12,338 nt of DNA from Desulfobacterales bacterium. Its GTDB lineage: Bacteria > Desulfobacterota > Desulfobacteria > Desulfobacterales > QNYZ01. Below the pieces are notes generated by a model. That model was not told the origin of the DNA. It saw only the letters and a list, made by a program, of their open reading frames with translations, and searched no databases. Shown piece after piece: positions 1 through 7,995 of this stretch. Made by a program: the position numbers and the translations under genes. Every line of letters starts with the position of its first letter. Positions within the stretch are counted from its first letter, which is position 1. Location of the stretch: the NCBI GenBank assembly GCA_029938515.1, contig JAOZUU010000029.1, positions 1-12,338 of the forward strand, written 5' to 3'.

Positions 1-557
1 CCGGGGGCCACAGCGTTGACCGTCACCCCGAAGGCACCTAATTCCTTGGCGACAGCTTTGGTGTAACCGATGATGCCCGCCTTGGAGGCGCTGTAGTTGG
101 ACTGGCCGAACTTGCCTCGCAGGCCGTTGATGGAGGTCACATTGATAATGCGTCCGGATTTCTGTTCTTTCAGCAGGGGCGCGGTGTGACGGGTAAAATT
201 GAAATAACCCTTCAGATTGACTTCCAGGACCCTGTCCCACTGCTCCTCGGTCATTTTCCAGCAGACGCCGTCCCAGTTCATTCCGGCGTTGTTGACCAGG
301 ATATCTATTTTGCCGAATGTTTCCAGGGCCTCCTTGACCACAGCTTCGGCTTCGGTGAAGGAGGCGATATCGCATTTGACGCATACTGCCTTACGCCCCA
401 TTCCTTTTATTTGTTTTACGACTGTTTCGGCTTCTTCCTTGTGGCTGCGGTAGGTCAGGCATACATTGGCGCCGTCCTCAGCAAGCATTAAGGATACGGC
501 CGTGCCGATACCCTGGGATCCACCCGTTACGATGGCATTTTTACCTTCCAGTAACAT
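1..557 (-). CDS. Short-chain dehydrogenase/reductase, FabG/PhaB-like, C-terminus cut by window edge
   Basis: Classical SDR oxidoreductase; 185 complete codons are present and the C-terminal part lies beyond the left edge. Visible motifs are the nucleotide-binding TGGSQGIG (residues 11-18), NNAG (89-92), and catalytic Asn114, Ser142, Tyr155 and Lys159 in YSASK. The start is ATG at 557, preceded by a GAGGGG ribosome-binding site. The family includes 3-oxoacyl-ACP and acetoacetyl-CoA reductases and many 3-hydroxyacyl-CoA dehydrogenases. It begins 43 bases after oah on the same strand. Oah releases 3-hydroxypimeloyl-CoA, so oxidation of that compound to 3-oxopimeloyl-CoA is a reasonable inferred role. 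Sequence alone cannot separate this from a general acetoacetyl-CoA or ACP reductase, so no symbol is given. Confidence 0.9.
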   Translation of the reverse strand, partial: MLLEGKNAIVTGGSQGIGTAVSLMLAEDGANVCLTYRSHKEEAETVVKQIKGMGRKAVCVKCDIASFTEAEAVVKEALETFGKIDILVNNAGMNWDGVCWKMTEEQWDRVLEVNLKGYFNFTRHTAPLLKEQKSGRIINVTSINGLRGKFGQSNYSASKAGIIGYTKAVAKELGAFGVTVNAVAP

Positions 558-600
558 ACATTCCCCTCTTTCTTGGTTGTTGGTCGAATAATCGATACAG

Positions 601-1734
601 TTATTCTTTCGGAGTTCCCAGGACGGCCGCCATCAGCGCGGTGTCCATGGGTTCTCCGGCTGCGAGGCGCTTGCGATATTCGATGAAATCGATAGTGTCC
701 TGGCCGGTAATCTTCTTGGTATTGAAGGCATTGAAGCCCAGGAAGGCTTCACCAGACATGTTTGCTGCCAGCCAGTGGCGGTTGATCACCTTGGTTTGAT
801 CCCAGAAAAATTTCTTCTTCAAACGGATCCCTTCAATGCTCTTGATCAGGCATCCGGGAAACAGATTGGTATAGGTCCAGATAACTCTGTCAATCTCCTT
901 GTCGAGCAGTTCGAAATCGATCGTGGCTTCTTTCAAATAGGCGCGTGCCTCTTTGGCGGCTTCACCGGTTTTATACTCGCCGTACACCAGCTCGCCGTCG
1001 GCAACATAGGAATCGATATGCACAGTGGGGTTGCGCATCCACTTGCCGTTGTCCTTGATAACCGGCAAACACTTGGAGATAACGCCAAGGCGATACATTT
1101 TGTAGGCGCTCCACATCTCGCAGGAGACACAGTTCCACATGGCCAGCTCCATGGGCAGCATCCACGGCAGGAAATCAGTGCTGCCGCCGTCCGGGGCGCT
1201 GCCGTGTTTGGCGCCTGCCTGGCCAAATATCGCCAGGTCACTGGAAATGGTAATATCCGTGGCCATACCGATTTCCTGACCACCGGCTACACGCATGCCG
1301 TTGACCCGGCAGATGGTCGGCTTCTTACAGAACAGGATGGTGTCGACCATGGTGTTGAACAGATCCATGTAAAGGCCGTATTCATTAGGCCGTTTGGCAT
1401 AGTATTCGGCATACTCTTTGACGTTGCCGCCGGTGCAAAAAGCCTTGTCGCCAGCACCGGTAAATACACAGGCCACCACCGAGGAATCGGCCGAAGCCCG
1501 GTGAAAACCGGCAATCACCGCTTTGACCATCTCCGTGGTATAAGAATTGTACTGGTTTGGGTTGTTCAGGGTGACCCAAGCCGAGTAGAGTCCGTCTACC
1601 GCGTTGCCCTGAGGGTCGCGTATTGGTTTTTTCTCAAAAATTACGCCAGGGGCCTGGCTGGAAAAGATATCGTCACTCCACAGGTGATGGTCTTTGTGCC
1701 CGGATTCTCGAGGAAGCCAACTTAAATCGCTCAT
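601..1734 (-). CDS. oah: 6-oxocyclohex-1-ene-1-carbonyl-CoA hydrolase (ring-opening hydrolase, Oah/BamA)
   Basis: Crotonase-superfamily enzyme of 377 residues, the usual length for this family. It adds water to 6-oxocyclohex-1-ene-1-carbonyl-CoA and hydrolytically opens the ring, giving 3-hydroxypimeloyl-CoA. It is cytoplasmic, with no signal peptide or membrane segment. The oxyanion-hole segments are AFCTGGN (residues 98-104) and VNGMRVAGGQEIG (144-156). The N-terminal stretch around SDLSWLPRE and the Gly/Asp-rich PDGGSTDFLP region are typical of Oah and not of ordinary enoyl-CoA hydratases. The ATG at 1734 has a GGAG site 9 bases upstream. It follows had by 54 bases. This gene (bamA) is the standard marker for anaerobic aromatic degradation through benzoyl-CoA. 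Confidence 0.96.
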   Translation of the reverse strand: MSDLSWLPRESGHKDHHLWSDDIFSSQAPGVIFEKKPIRDPQGNAVDGLYSAWVTLNNPNQYNSYTTEMVKAVIAGFHRASADSSVVACVFTGAGDKAFCTGGNVKEYAEYYAKRPNEYGLYMDLFNTMVDTILFCKKPTICRVNGMRVAGGQEIGMATDITISSDLAIFGQAGAKHGSAPDGGSTDFLPWMLPMELAMWNCVSCEMWSAYKMYRLGVISKCLPVIKDNGKWMRNPTVHIDSYVADGELVYGEYKTGEAAKEARAYLKEATIDFELLDKEIDRVIWTYTNLFPGCLIKSIEGIRLKKKFFWDQTKVINRHWLAANMSGEAFLGFNAFNTKKITGQDTIDFIEYRKRLAAGEPMDTALMAAVLGTPKE

Positions 1735-1788
1735 CTAATATTCTCCTTTTTGCTTCACCGGGATACCGGGGAAGGTATAGTTTGCAGG

Positions 1789-2862
1789 TTAAGGAACCAT
1801 GATAGGACGCTGGATGATCTTACGCTGATGGGCCATCTCAAACACCTCGTTGATGGAATCCAGCGGGAAGGTTTTGACAAACGGCTTGAGATCCATCTTG
1901 CCGTCCAGGATCAGATCGACGACCGGTCTATAATATTCAGGTATACATCCCCAGTTGCCCCGCGCTGTGGCATTGAAAGCCATCAGGTTGGACAAACGGA
2001 TGTCCGCCGTGTCGAGGGTGAAGCCGACGATGGACAGGTGGGCGCCGAAGGTTAAAAGCCCGTAGGCGGTCTTCTGTCCAGCGGCGGTGCCGGAGGTCTC
2101 GAAAATCTTCAGATGGGTAGTCGACCGACCCGTCTCCTTGGCCACGCCGTAGACCTTTTTGCGAAGGTCCTTGAAGGGGATGTCCTTTACATTAAAAGTC
2201 GCATCCACATAGGAAGATAGATTTTCGAGCTTCAGCGGATCCACGTCAATGGCTACCACCGCGGCACCGAAGCTTTTGGCAAGCAGGGCACCAAAACCGC
2301 CCACGCCGCCTACACCGATAAACACCGCCAGGTCTTTCTTGGTGAGACCCGCTTCGATAATTGCCTGATAGGGGGTGGTGATGGCATCAGCAACTACGGA
2401 AAGTTCTTCCAGGGTGACGTCTGTTGCGCCGATTGGCTTCATATTCTCATCGACGGGAATCTTGCACAACTGTTTGGCCGGTACCACAATATGGCTGGCG
2501 AATCCACCCTGGATGTCATTGCCCGGCATTTTCTGGGTCCTGCAGATATTGCCGCGGCCTTCCCTGCAGGACTCACATTCGCCACAGGGCATTACCGCCG
2601 GAACCACGACTGCGCATCCGTTCCATGCCTCGGCACCAGGGCCGGTCGCCTGGACGATACCGCTGATTTCATGTCCCAGAGTCAGCGGTAAGTCCGATTT
2701 GATGGGAACACCGTCATAGAAGAAACCTAAATCCGTGTGGCACACACCGCAACCGCTAATTTTCAGCAGAACTTCCCCGGCTTTTGGCTCAGGGAGGGGT
2801 GCTTCCACACGTTCCAACGGTTGATTGGGGTTGACCATCTGCCAGGATACCATTGTTGTCAT
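1789..2862 (-). CDS. had: 6-hydroxycyclohex-1-ene-1-carbonyl-CoA dehydrogenase (Had/BamQ)
   Basis: Zinc-dependent medium-chain alcohol dehydrogenase of 357 residues. It oxidises 6-hydroxycyclohex-1-ene-1-carbonyl-CoA to the 6-oxo compound with NAD+, between Dch and Oah. The catalytic zinc site is visible as Cys38 in GCGVCHTD and His64-Glu65 in GHE. A structural zinc site is formed by Cys93, 96, 99 and 107. The Rossmann motif GVGGVGGFG lies at about 183-191. The ATG at 2862 has AAGGAG 8 bases upstream. The substrate is assigned from overall resemblance to Had and from its position between dch and oah; the general alcohol dehydrogenase class is certain. Confidence 0.95.
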   Translation of the reverse strand: MTTMVSWQMVNPNQPLERVEAPLPEPKAGEVLLKISGCGVCHTDLGFFYDGVPIKSDLPLTLGHEISGIVQATGPGAEAWNGCAVVVPAVMPCGECESCREGRGNICRTQKMPGNDIQGGFASHIVVPAKQLCKIPVDENMKPIGATDVTLEELSVVADAITTPYQAIIEAGLTKKDLAVFIGVGGVGGFGALLAKSFGAAVVAIDVDPLKLENLSSYVDATFNVKDIPFKDLRKKVYGVAKETGRSTTHLKIFETSGTAAGQKTAYGLLTFGAHLSIVGFTLDTADIRLSNLMAFNATARGNWGCIPEYYRPVVDLILDGKMDLKPFVKTFPLDSINEVFEMAHQRKIIQRPIMVP

Positions 2863-2950
2863 AACGATTACTCCTTATTTTTTTGCGTTATTGGGGTTCC
2901 AAGTCATGAATGAAATGTTTTATCCGTTATAAATGAGAGATTTACCAACT

Positions 2951-2978
2951 TTGATACAGGCGATCGCGATCATGTCAA
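2951..2978 (-). promoter_or_regulatory. Candidate sigma-70 promoter upstream of had
   Basis: On the minus strand a perfect TTGACA (2978-2973) is followed after 16 bases by TATCAA (2956-2951), a 4 of 6 match to the -10 consensus. The spacer contains the 10-base perfect palindrome GATCGCGATC (2962-2971), which could bind a regulator or occur by chance. It lies in the 156-base gap between dch and had and would let had-oah-SDR be transcribed separately from the bam genes. This is judged from pattern only. Confidence 0.33.
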
Positions 2979-3018
2979 GATCCTGGGCGGAAATTCAGCC
3001 CCATGTGAGTGTAAACGC

Positions 3019-3786
3019 TCACCTGTTTTTCCACTCGGGACGGCGTTTTTCTTCAAAACTTTTAATGCCTTCAAGGGTGTCTTCGGTTTTCATTAACTGG
3101 TTGAGAAACATATTATTGACACTGTCCATAGCGTCATCAAATGGTATCGCCACGTGTTGGTTGACCGCCTTTTTGTTGAGCCGGAGGATCAGCGGACTGG
3201 CGTGCTGAATTTCTTTGGTCAATGTGGTCCACCCTTCTTCAAATGCGTCATCGTCGAAGACATCGCAGACAACTCCCATCTGCTGCATGGCTTCTGCGCT
3301 GTAGCGCCTTCCGGTCGTACAAATTTCGATAGCCCGCGAAGGTCCTACCAGGTGGGGCAAACGGACCGCTGCATAGGGCGGCAGAAAACCCAGCTTAATC
3401 TCCGGCTGGCCGAATACAGCCGATCTGGCGGCCACAACCATATCGCAGGCAATGGCGACCTCCATTCCACCTCCAAGACAGGCGCCGCCCACGGCGGCGA
3501 TGGAGGGAACGGCGAGGGCATGAATCTGCCTGAGCAGCGCGTCGAAGATCCGAATCATGTCCGGTGCAAGATCAGGCTTGTGATCAAGGACTTCCACACC
3601 GGCACACCAACTGCTCCCCTGGGCGGCAATGACCACGCATTTTAAATCGGCATCCTTGTTCAGGTCAGCCAATACAGAGGTCAACTCCTGCATCATATCC
3701 ATGTTCAACACATTGTGTTTCGGACGGTTGAGTGTAATTCGGGCTATGCCGTTTTCTTTTATTAATTGATGATACGTAAGCTCCAT
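3019..3786 (-). CDS. dch: Cyclohexa-1,5-diene-1-carbonyl-CoA hydratase (Dch/BamR)
   Basis: Enoyl-CoA hydratase/isomerase family protein of 255 residues. It adds water to the dienoyl-CoA made by benzoyl-CoA reductase, giving 6-hydroxycyclohex-1-ene-1-carbonyl-CoA. Oxyanion-hole segments are SSWCAGVEV (58-66) and GGACLGGGMEVA (100-111); the FGQPEIKLGFLPP region (125-137) follows. The ATG at 3786 has GAGGA about 8 bases upstream. The 175-base gap to bamF (3787-3961) holds an AT-rich stretch with a TATACT box, but I see no convincing matching -35. The stop codon TGA lies in a weak hairpin (near-palindrome 3006-3021) without a U-tract. Position between the reductase genes and had supports the specific assignment. 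Confidence 0.94.
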   Translation of the reverse strand: MELTYHQLIKENGIARITLNRPKHNVLNMDMMQELTSVLADLNKDADLKCVVIAAQGSSWCAGVEVLDHKPDLAPDMIRIFDALLRQIHALAVPSIAAVGGACLGGGMEVAIACDMVVAARSAVFGQPEIKLGFLPPYAAVRLPHLVGPSRAIEICTTGRRYSAEAMQQMGVVCDVFDDDAFEEGWTTLTKEIQHASPLILRLNKKAVNQHVAIPFDDAMDSVNNMFLNQLMKTEDTLEGIKSFEEKRRPEWKNR

Positions 3787-3961
3787 AATGTCATTCCTCT
3801 TTGATACTGGATTTTTGAAAAGGATCGTCGCTTATTGCACTATAGTATACTTCATATATTACATCCGAGATTAATGGTTCTGGAGGGACTGAATTCATGT
3901 ATTAATTTTTTCCCAATCCCCTTTAGCTGATAGGAAGGATCAACACCGATGGTATCTTCGG

Positions 3962-4834
3962 TCATGGGAGTGCCCTTTTAGTAGAAGTATTTTTCTTGTT
4001 TCCTTTGCTGCCCGTTCGTAAAATCGTTCGTTTTTCCATAGGTAGTGGCGGCGGCACCGGATCGCCGACAATCTCGGTGACTGCTCCAAAGCGGGAAGGA
4101 CAGGCGTTCAGGCAGGTGCCGCACTTGATGCACTTGTCCTGATCGATGACATGGATCTGGCTCTTGCCGCCTTCGATGGCCTCCACCGGGCATCTCTTTG
4201 AGCAGATCATGCATGCCTGGCATTTTGCTGGATCGATATAGTACGAAACCACATCGCCAAACAGCCGCTCGATCTCCTCAAGGCTGAAATGGTTGTCGTA
4301 GTCGGCTGCATCCTCCAGACGGGCGGTCAGCTTGGCGTGTTTTACAATTTTTATATATGGGGCCAGCCGGGTGACCTCGGCCAGGGCCACCCCAAGTTGT
4401 GCCGGCGCAATTTCGTCATCTTGCCCTATGGGGCCAAATTCTTTAATCGTTTTACAGAAATCGTCTACTGTTGCGGCAAACAGGTTGCCTTCTCCGCCGG
4501 ACATGAAGGCAATCTGTAGCCGCTGCGGATTCAAGCCGATATGTTCCAAGATTTTTTTGCAAAGCGAGGTCAGGTTCGCGGCATGGTAATTGCCGTGGGT
4601 GGTGTAGTTACATTCACCCAGCCGGCATCCGCCGATGAAGACACCATCCGCTCCTTTGGCAAAGGCATGCAGGATGTGTGCCATATCCACCCGGCCCGAG
4701 CACATCAAGCGAACCATCCTCATATTCGTTGAGTATTGTAGTCTGGAAACTCCAGCCAGGTCAGCCGCCCCGTATACTCACCAGTGACAGACAAAGCCGA
4801 TGATTCTGGGGGTGAATAATTGTCCTTTGCTCAT
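3962..4834 (-). CDS. bamF: BamF, MvhD-type Fe-S subunit fused to a 2[4Fe-4S] ferredoxin domain; selenoprotein with in-frame TGA
   Basis: Predicted 290-residue electron-transfer subunit of the class II benzoyl-CoA reductase. The start is ATG at 4834 with GAGGAG upstream, 21 bases after bamE. Codon 19 is TGA (4778-4780), read here as selenocysteine. The sequence on either side is GFVCHW, then Sec, then VYGAADLAGVSRLQY, which matches the MvhD family, where this residue is Cys or Sec in a CxxC. Other conserved cysteines are 45 (CSGR), 70 and 75. Residues 1 to about 140 are the MvhD domain, which binds [2Fe-2S] in the family. The C-terminal ferredoxin domain has Cys205, 208, 211, 215 and Cys235, 238, 241, 245. 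The last 25 residues form an unusually basic tail. Calling the gene from ATG 4723 would lose the redox centre. Its likely partner is BamE. Confidence 0.92.
4730..4780 (-). promoter_or_regulatory. bamF: SECIS-like hairpin at the bamF selenocysteine codon
   Basis: The TGA and next four bases (4780-4774, TGAGTAT) are exactly complementary to ATACTCA at 4736-4730, giving a 7-bp base stem that includes the UGA. Inside, CTGGA (4755-4751) pairs with TCCAG (4747-4743) around a GTT loop that lies 28-30 bases after the UGA. Bacterial SECIS elements lie directly 3' of the UGA with a G and U in a small apical loop at about this distance, so the layout fits. The fold was found by eye, and no energy was computed. 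Confidence 0.66.
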
Positions 4835-4855
4835 GTTTTGCTATCTCCTCGCTTG

Positions 4856-7800
4856 TCATTTTGTTTCTATTGATTCGGGAATCAGTGCATCGATCTGGCT
4901 CAGGATCTCCCGGTCATTGAAATGTTTCAGGACAATGGCCCCGGTGGGACACACGGCGTTACACAACCCGTCACCTTTGCAGATCACCGGGTTAACGACA
5001 GCCTTTTGTCCCTGCTTGGTTTTGCGCAATTCAATGGCACCATAGCTGCAGACAGCGACGCAGGCGCCGCAGCCTATGCAGCTTTTCTCACTCACTTCAC
5101 AGACTGCTCCCGATACGGTAACTATATCATTAGACAGCAGGGTCAACGTCCGGCCTGCCGCCCCATAGGCCTGGTTGATAGCCTCGGGGAGATGCTTGGG
5201 ATAGTGAGCCATACCGCAGAGAAAGACGCCACTTGTGGCAAATTCCACTGGCCGCAGTTTGACATGGCCTTCCTGGAAAAAGCCGTCCGGCCCCAGCGGT
5301 ACCTTGAACAAGCTTGCAATCTCCTGGGCGCCTTTTGGCGGGATAACAGCTGCGGCCAGAACCAGCAGGTCGGCGTCAAAAGCCAGCTTTTTACCTAAAA
5401 TCGGATCTGTCAGCACCATCTGCAAGACGGCTCTGCCATCTCCGGCTTCACCTGCGTCCACCACAGGCGGATCTTCCGGCGTCCAGCGAATGAACCGCAC
5501 GTCCTGGTGAGAAGCCTCGCGGTAGTATGTTTCGTTGAACCCGTAAGTGCGCATATCCCTGAAGGCAATGGCGACATCCATCTCCGGGTTAATAGCCTTC
5601 AGTTTCAGGGCATTCTTGACACTATGACTGCAGCACACCCGGCTGCAGTAGTTGCGGTCTTTGTTGCGGCAGCCTATGCACTGGATCATCACCACGCTCT
5701 GGGCCCGGGTGACTGTCTCATCTTCCCTTGCGATTCGTTCACCCAGTTCAAGTTGCGTCACCACGCGCTCATCTTTCCCGTACAGGTACTCGGTGGGTTT
5801 GTATTCTTCAGCACCGATGGCAATGACAGCAGCACCGTGCTCGATGACCGTTGCACCCCTTTCAGAGGTGACCCGGGTAACGAAATTGCCCACGTAGCCG
5901 GTGGCCTCGGTGATGACAACTTCCGTATACACATGGATCTCCGGATGGCGGTAAATCCTGCGGACGAGATCGGCAAGATCGGCCTGGACGTCCTTGCCGT
6001 CCAGGGTAGAATAAAGTTTTCGCGCTGTGCCGCCCAATTCGGATTGCCGTTCGAGCAGGTAGACCTCGTGGCCCTGATCGGCGATGGAAAGCGCGCAGGT
6101 CATGCCTGCCAGGCCACCCCCAACTACCAGAGCCGCCTTGGTGACCGGCAGATCGAATTCCTGCAAGGGTTCGAGGTCGATAGACCTGGCGACCGACATG
6201 CGGATGATATCCTGGGCCTTGACTGTTGCAGCCTCCTTCTCCCGTGCGTGGCACCAGGAGCAGTGCTCCCGGATATTGGCCATATCCAGATAATATTTGT
6301 TTATGCCCGCTTCACGTAGAGTGTCCTGAAAAAGCGGTTCCAAAGTCCGGGGACTGCAGGCTGCAATAACCACCCGGTTGAGTGATTTCTCTTTTACGGT
6401 GTCAACGATCTGTTGCATGGAGTTGGTTGCGCAGGAAAAGAGCTGTTCCTGGACGTGGACCACATTGGACAACGTCTGGGTATAGGCGACAGTGTCTGGC
6501 ACATTCACCACCCTGCTGATATTGGCCCCGCAGTGGCAGACAAATACGCCGATGCGCGGCTCTTCGTCCGTGTTGTCCTTTTCTGATGGATAAACTCTTT
6601 CCCTGGTCAGTTTGCCTCGACGGTAGTTCAGTAACTCGCCGCATTGGGACCCGGCGGCACTGGCGGTAAAGACCGATTCGGGGATATCCATGGGCCCCTG
6701 GAAGGCTCCGCTGACAAAGATCCCCGGACGAGTAGTGGCCATGGGGTTGGCGGAATCGATTTGACAGAATCCGTGGCAGTTGACCTCAATGCCGAACTTC
6801 TTTGCCAACCCCTGATAATCCGCTGGCGGGTTCAGCCCAACAGAGAGCACTACCATGTCAAAGGATTCCTCTTTGACCCCTTCTGATTCGGTGGCGTAGC
6901 GGACAATCACGTTTCGGGTTTCCGGGTCTTCACCGACGATGGAGGCATAGCTGCGGATAAACCGGACGTCGGGAAGCTTCTGGGCCCGCTGGTAGAAGGT
7001 TTCGAAGCCCTTGCTGTAGGAACGGACATCATTGTGGAAGATAGTGCAGGCAGCTTCACTATTGTGATCCTTGGTCAGAATTACCTGTTTCTGGGCGTAG
7101 GTGCAGCAGACAGCCGAGCAGTAGCTGTTGTCTCCTTCGCTATCCCGCCGGGAGCCGACGCACTGAATCCAGGCGACCTTGTGAGGATGCCGCATGTCCG
7201 ATGCGCGCAGGATCTCGCCTTCGTACGGACCGGTGGCGCACATCAACCGTTCGTAGTCCATGCCGGTCACCACGTTCTGGAGTCTGCCGTAGCCATATTC
7301 GTCTCTTACCTTCGGATCGTAGACCTCATAGCCGGGGGAGAGAACGATGGCTGCCACGTTCAGTGTCATCTTCTCCGGTATCTGGTGGAGATCAATAGCA
7401 TCGTTTTTACAAACCGCTTCGCAGATACGGCATTTCTTTTCCTTTAAGTACAGGCAGCTTTGATCTATGTACGTGATCAGCGGGATGGCCTGGGCAAAAT
7501 AGATATGCACGGCCTTGTTGTTGGAGATCTCCTGGTTGTATTGATCGGGATACGCCACCGGGCAAAACTCCACGCAGGTGCCGCAACCTGTGCACTTGTC
7601 TTCGATGATGTAGCGCGGTTTTTTGGTCAGTCCGATGGTAAAGTTACCTGCCTGTCCTTCAACACTGTCAACTATGGTGTAAGTGAGAACTTCGATATTG
7701 GGATGCCGGCCGACCTCGACCAGTTTCGGTGAAAGAATTCACATCGAGCAGTCGTTGGTCGGATACGTCTTGTCCAGCTGTGCCATGTGGCCGCCGATGG

Positions 7801-7954
7801 CCGGCCCCTTTTCGATCAGATAGACCTTAAAACCGGCTGTGGCCATATCCAGTGCAGCCTGAATACCGCTGATTCCGCCGCCGACTACCATGACGTCGCC
7901 AAAATTTCCTCGACCCGAACCCTCGCGGTGTTGCATCATTAATTGGTTTTCCAC
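4856..7954 (-). CDS. bamE: BamE, double HdrA-like flavin/Fe-S protein; selenoprotein with in-frame TGA
   Basis: One 1032-residue reading frame interrupted only by TGA at codon 72 (7739-7741), read here as selenocysteine: NDCSM, Sec, [15 protein letters not shown]. HdrA proteins carry Cys at this place. First module: FAD motif VVGGGISG near residue 23, Cys121/124/127/131, Cys167/175/178/182, and the HdrA-type cluster Cys265/279/283/284. Second module: CHCGAN near 473, FAD motif VVGGGLAG near 610, and a second HdrA-type cluster (Cys759, 770, 774, 775). The C-terminus has Cys959/962/965/969 and a final site reading CKGDGLC, where the second Cys is Asp995. HdrA homologues are flavin-based electron-bifurcating subunits; supply of electrons to BamBC is inferred. 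The chosen start is GTG at 7954 with AAGGA 8 bases upstream; ATG at 7939 is possible. It ends with TGA at 4856, followed soon by in-frame TAG. Confidence 0.92.
7706..7741 (-). promoter_or_regulatory. bamE: SECIS-like hairpin after the bamE selenocysteine codon
   Basis: Fifteen bases after the UGA, CTGGTC (7723-7718) pairs with GGCCGG (7711-7706) in a 6-bp stem with two G-U pairs, closing a six-base loop GAGGTC (7717-7712). The loop contains GGUC, as does the loop of the E. coli fdhF SECIS. The loop lies 22-27 bases from the UGA, within the range known for bacterial SECIS elements. It was found by eye; pairing is seen directly and function is inferred. Confidence 0.72.
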
Positions 7955-7995
7955 AGTTTGTTTCCTTATTCGGTTACTTCATTTTCCTGGATGCC

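Noticed and set aside
775..1725. Long 316-codon open frame on the plus strand
   Set aside because: It lies antisense inside oah, which has clear family motifs in its own frame. The plus-strand translation shows no recognisable domain.
1748..1775. CCGG-GATA-CCGG hairpin between had and oah as a terminator
   Set aside because: The stem is only four base pairs, there is no U-tract, and the genes on both sides belong to the same pathway.
3006..3021. Near-palindrome at the end of dch as a terminator
   Set aside because: One mismatch, a short loop and no run of U; it is more likely incidental.
3962..3964. The bamF terminal TGA as selenocysteine
   Set aside because: Readthrough would add only 12 residues with no cysteine-like motif, and no convincing hairpin was seen.
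4856..4858. The bamE terminal TGA as a further selenocysteine codon
   Set aside because: It is at the normal end of the protein and an in-frame TAG follows within five codons. The next gene starts 21 bases downstream.
5507..6319. 270-codon open frame on the plus strand
   Set aside because: Antisense shadow of bamE, whose FAD and cysteine motifs run through the same bases.
7739..7741. TGA in bamE as a nonsense mutation or sequencing error
   Set aside because: The frame is intact on both sides, the residue is a conserved Cys in the family, a SECIS-like hairpin follows, and bamF shows the same pattern independently.
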